Below the pieces are notes generated by a model. It had not been told where the DNA came from and did no database searches. It saw only the letters and a program-made list of their open reading frames with translations. Made by a program: the position numbers and the translations under genes. From assembly GCA_020633125.1 (NCBI GenBank), contig JACKEH010000086.1, positions 1 to 7,153 of the forward strand: a DNA stretch of 7,153 nucleotides. Direction: 5' to 3'. Within the stretch, counting starts at the first letter, position 1. Each line of letters starts with the position of its first letter. This stretch comes from Sandaracinus sp. (lineage in GTDB: Bacteria; Myxococcota_A; Polyangia; Polyangiales; Houyiibacteriaceae). This document shows positions 5,999 through 7,153 of this stretch, one piece after another.

Positions 5999-7153
5999 TC
6001 AGCCCTTCGGCCCGTCGCGGCGCGGACGCCGGTTGGCCTCGAGCACCTTCTTGCGCACGCGAACCGCGTCCGGCGTGATCTCGACGAGCTCGTCTTGGTC
6101 GATCCACTCGAGCGCGAGCTCGATGGTCAGGCGCTTGGGCGGACGAAGGATCGTGTTCTCGTCCTTGCCGGCGGCGCGAATGTTCGTGAGCTTCTTCTCG
6201 CGCGTCGCGTTGACGTCGAGGTCGTTCGGGCGGTTGTGCTCGCCGACGATCATGCCCTCGTAGACGTCCGTCTGCTCCGGCACGAAGAGGATGCCGCGCG
6301 GCTCGAGGCCGAAGAGCGCGTAGGGCGTGGTCGCGCCCTTGCGGTCGCTGACGAGCGCGCCGTTCTTTCGGCGGAGCATCGGCCCGAGGTAGGGCTCCCA
6401 GCCGTCGAAGAGCGTGTTGAGCAAGCCGCTGCCACGCGTGACGGTGAGGAAGAGGCCACGGAAGCCGATGAGGCCGCGGCTGGGCACGCGGTACTCGATG
6501 CGCGCACGACCGAACCCGAGGTTCGACATGCCGATCATCTGGCCCTTGCGCTCGCCGAGCTCCTGCGTGACGGCACCGACGTGCTCGTCCTGCACGTCGA
6601 CGACGACGCGCTCGTAGGGCTCGAACTTCTGACCGTCGGTCTCTTTGATGACGACCTCGGGCATCGAGAGCGCGAGCTCGTAGCCCTCGCGGCGCATCGA
6701 CTCGGCGAGGATGGAGAGCATCAGCTCACCGCGGCCGAAGACGTCGAAGGCCTCCGGATCGTCCGTCTCGTAGACGCGGAGCGCGATGTTGCGCTCGGCC
6801 TCGCGGAAGAGGCGATCACGCAGGTGGCGCGAGGTGACGAACTTGCCGCTCTTGCCGGCGAAGGGCGAGGTGTTGATGAGGAAACGGACCTTGATGGTCG
6901 GCTCCTCGACCTTGATGCGCGGGAGCGCCTCGCCGTTCTTCAGGTCCGCGAGGGTGTCGCCGATCTCGACGTCGTCGAGGCCGCTGACCGCGACGATGTC
7001 GCCGGCTTCCGCCTCGTCGATGCGGACGCGCTCGAGCTTCTCGAAGCCCCAGAGGGTGCCGATCTCGTGCTCGCTGCGCGCGCCGTCCTTGCCGAGGAGC
7101 GCGATGCGCTGGCGGTGCTTCACGCGACCGCCCCAGATGCGGCCGAGCGCGAG
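5999..7153 (-). CDS. typA: TypA/BipA ribosome-associated translational GTPase (partial, N-terminus outside window)
   Basis: The visible 384 residues are the C-terminal two-thirds of TypA (BipA), a GTPase related to EF-G and LepA that binds ribosomes and helps 50S assembly and stress or low-temperature growth. In order within the fragment: the end of the domain II barrel (about 1-78, with AEAGDIVAVSGL), domain III (about 85-160, with NTSPFAGKSGKFVTSR at 94-109 and GRGELMLSILAESMRREG at 140-157), the EF-G domain-V-like fold (about 177-255, with SRGLIGFRG at 225-233) and the TypA-specific C-terminal domain (with VYEGMIVGEHNRPNDL at 297-312, KKLTNIRA at 320-327 and DELVEITP at 354-361). All of these align collinearly with E. 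coli BipA, with no frameshift. The expected total is about 610 aa, so the missing part is the G domain and the start of domain II. The short basic tail (NRRPRRDGPKG) is normal for the family. It is followed after 13 nt by the membrane protein gene. Confidence 0.98.
   Translation of the reverse strand, partial: LALGRIWGGRVKHRQRIALLGKDGARSEHEIGTLWGFEKLERVRIDEAEAGDIVAVSGLDDVEIGDTLADLKNGEALPRIKVEEPTIKVRFLINTSPFAGKSGKFVTSRHLRDRLFREAERNIALRVYETDDPEAFDVFGRGELMLSILAESMRREGYELALSMPEVVIKETDGQKFEPYERVVVDVQDEHVGAVTQELGERKGQMIGMSNLGFGRARIEYRVPSRGLIGFRGLFLTVTRGSGLLNTLFDGWEPYLGPMLRRKNGALVSDRKGATTPYALFGLEPRGILFVPEQTDVYEGMIVGEHNRPNDLDVNATREKKLTNIRAAGKDENTILRPPKRLTIELALEWIDQDELVEITPDAVRVRKKVLEANRRPRRDGPKG

Noticed and set aside
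4780..6078. 432-codon plus-strand open frame opposite the TerB-like membrane protein
   Set aside because: The product is Arg/Glu/Ala-rich with no hydrophobic core; the minus frame gives clear membrane helices and a TerB-like pattern.

Overview
The window is a high-GC (roughly two-thirds G+C by eye), lipoprotein-rich piece of bacterial chromosome. Its secreted proteins carry the Cys-rich repeats typical of large-genome myxobacteria (Myxococcota, Polyangia/Sandaracinus-like). The assignment rests on style (CGxCGNxC repeats, a MopE-like CxDGxDNDCxG motif, very strong G/C at third codon positions), not on a marker gene such as rRNA.

Layout. Positions 1-156 are probably the last 51 codons of a plus-strand gene that starts outside the window. 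Positions 157-512 hold no convincing gene. A tightly coupled plus-strand pair follows: a 187-aa lipoprotein with four short 4-Cys modules (513-1076) and a 965-aa lipoprotein (1076-3973). The stop of the first and the start of the second overlap as TGATG behind a strong Shine-Dalgarno. The large protein has a lipobox, an N-terminal Cys-rich head, a MopE-like motif, twelve about 42-residue 8-Cys repeats and a C-terminal beta-rich, propeller-like domain. After a 175-nt leader with operator-like and hairpin-forming sequence comes a 166-aa diheme c-type cytochrome lipoprotein (4149-4649). A convergent intergenic region (4650-4824) carries two hairpins.

The right side is on the minus strand: the C-terminal two-thirds of the translational GTPase TypA/BipA (5999-7153, 5' end outside the window). 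Only 13 nt after its stop comes a membrane protein of 386 aa with a TerB-like C-terminal domain (4825-5985).

Working together: the two Cys-rich lipoproteins are almost certainly co-translated and exported to the same compartment, where disulfides can form; the cytochrome is exported to the envelope as well. The left part is thus an envelope/surface module of unknown function and the right part is housekeeping. Nothing here is a mobile element, CRISPR array, RNA gene or recognised defence system. The most unusual item is the coupled pair of Cys-repeat lipoproteins.
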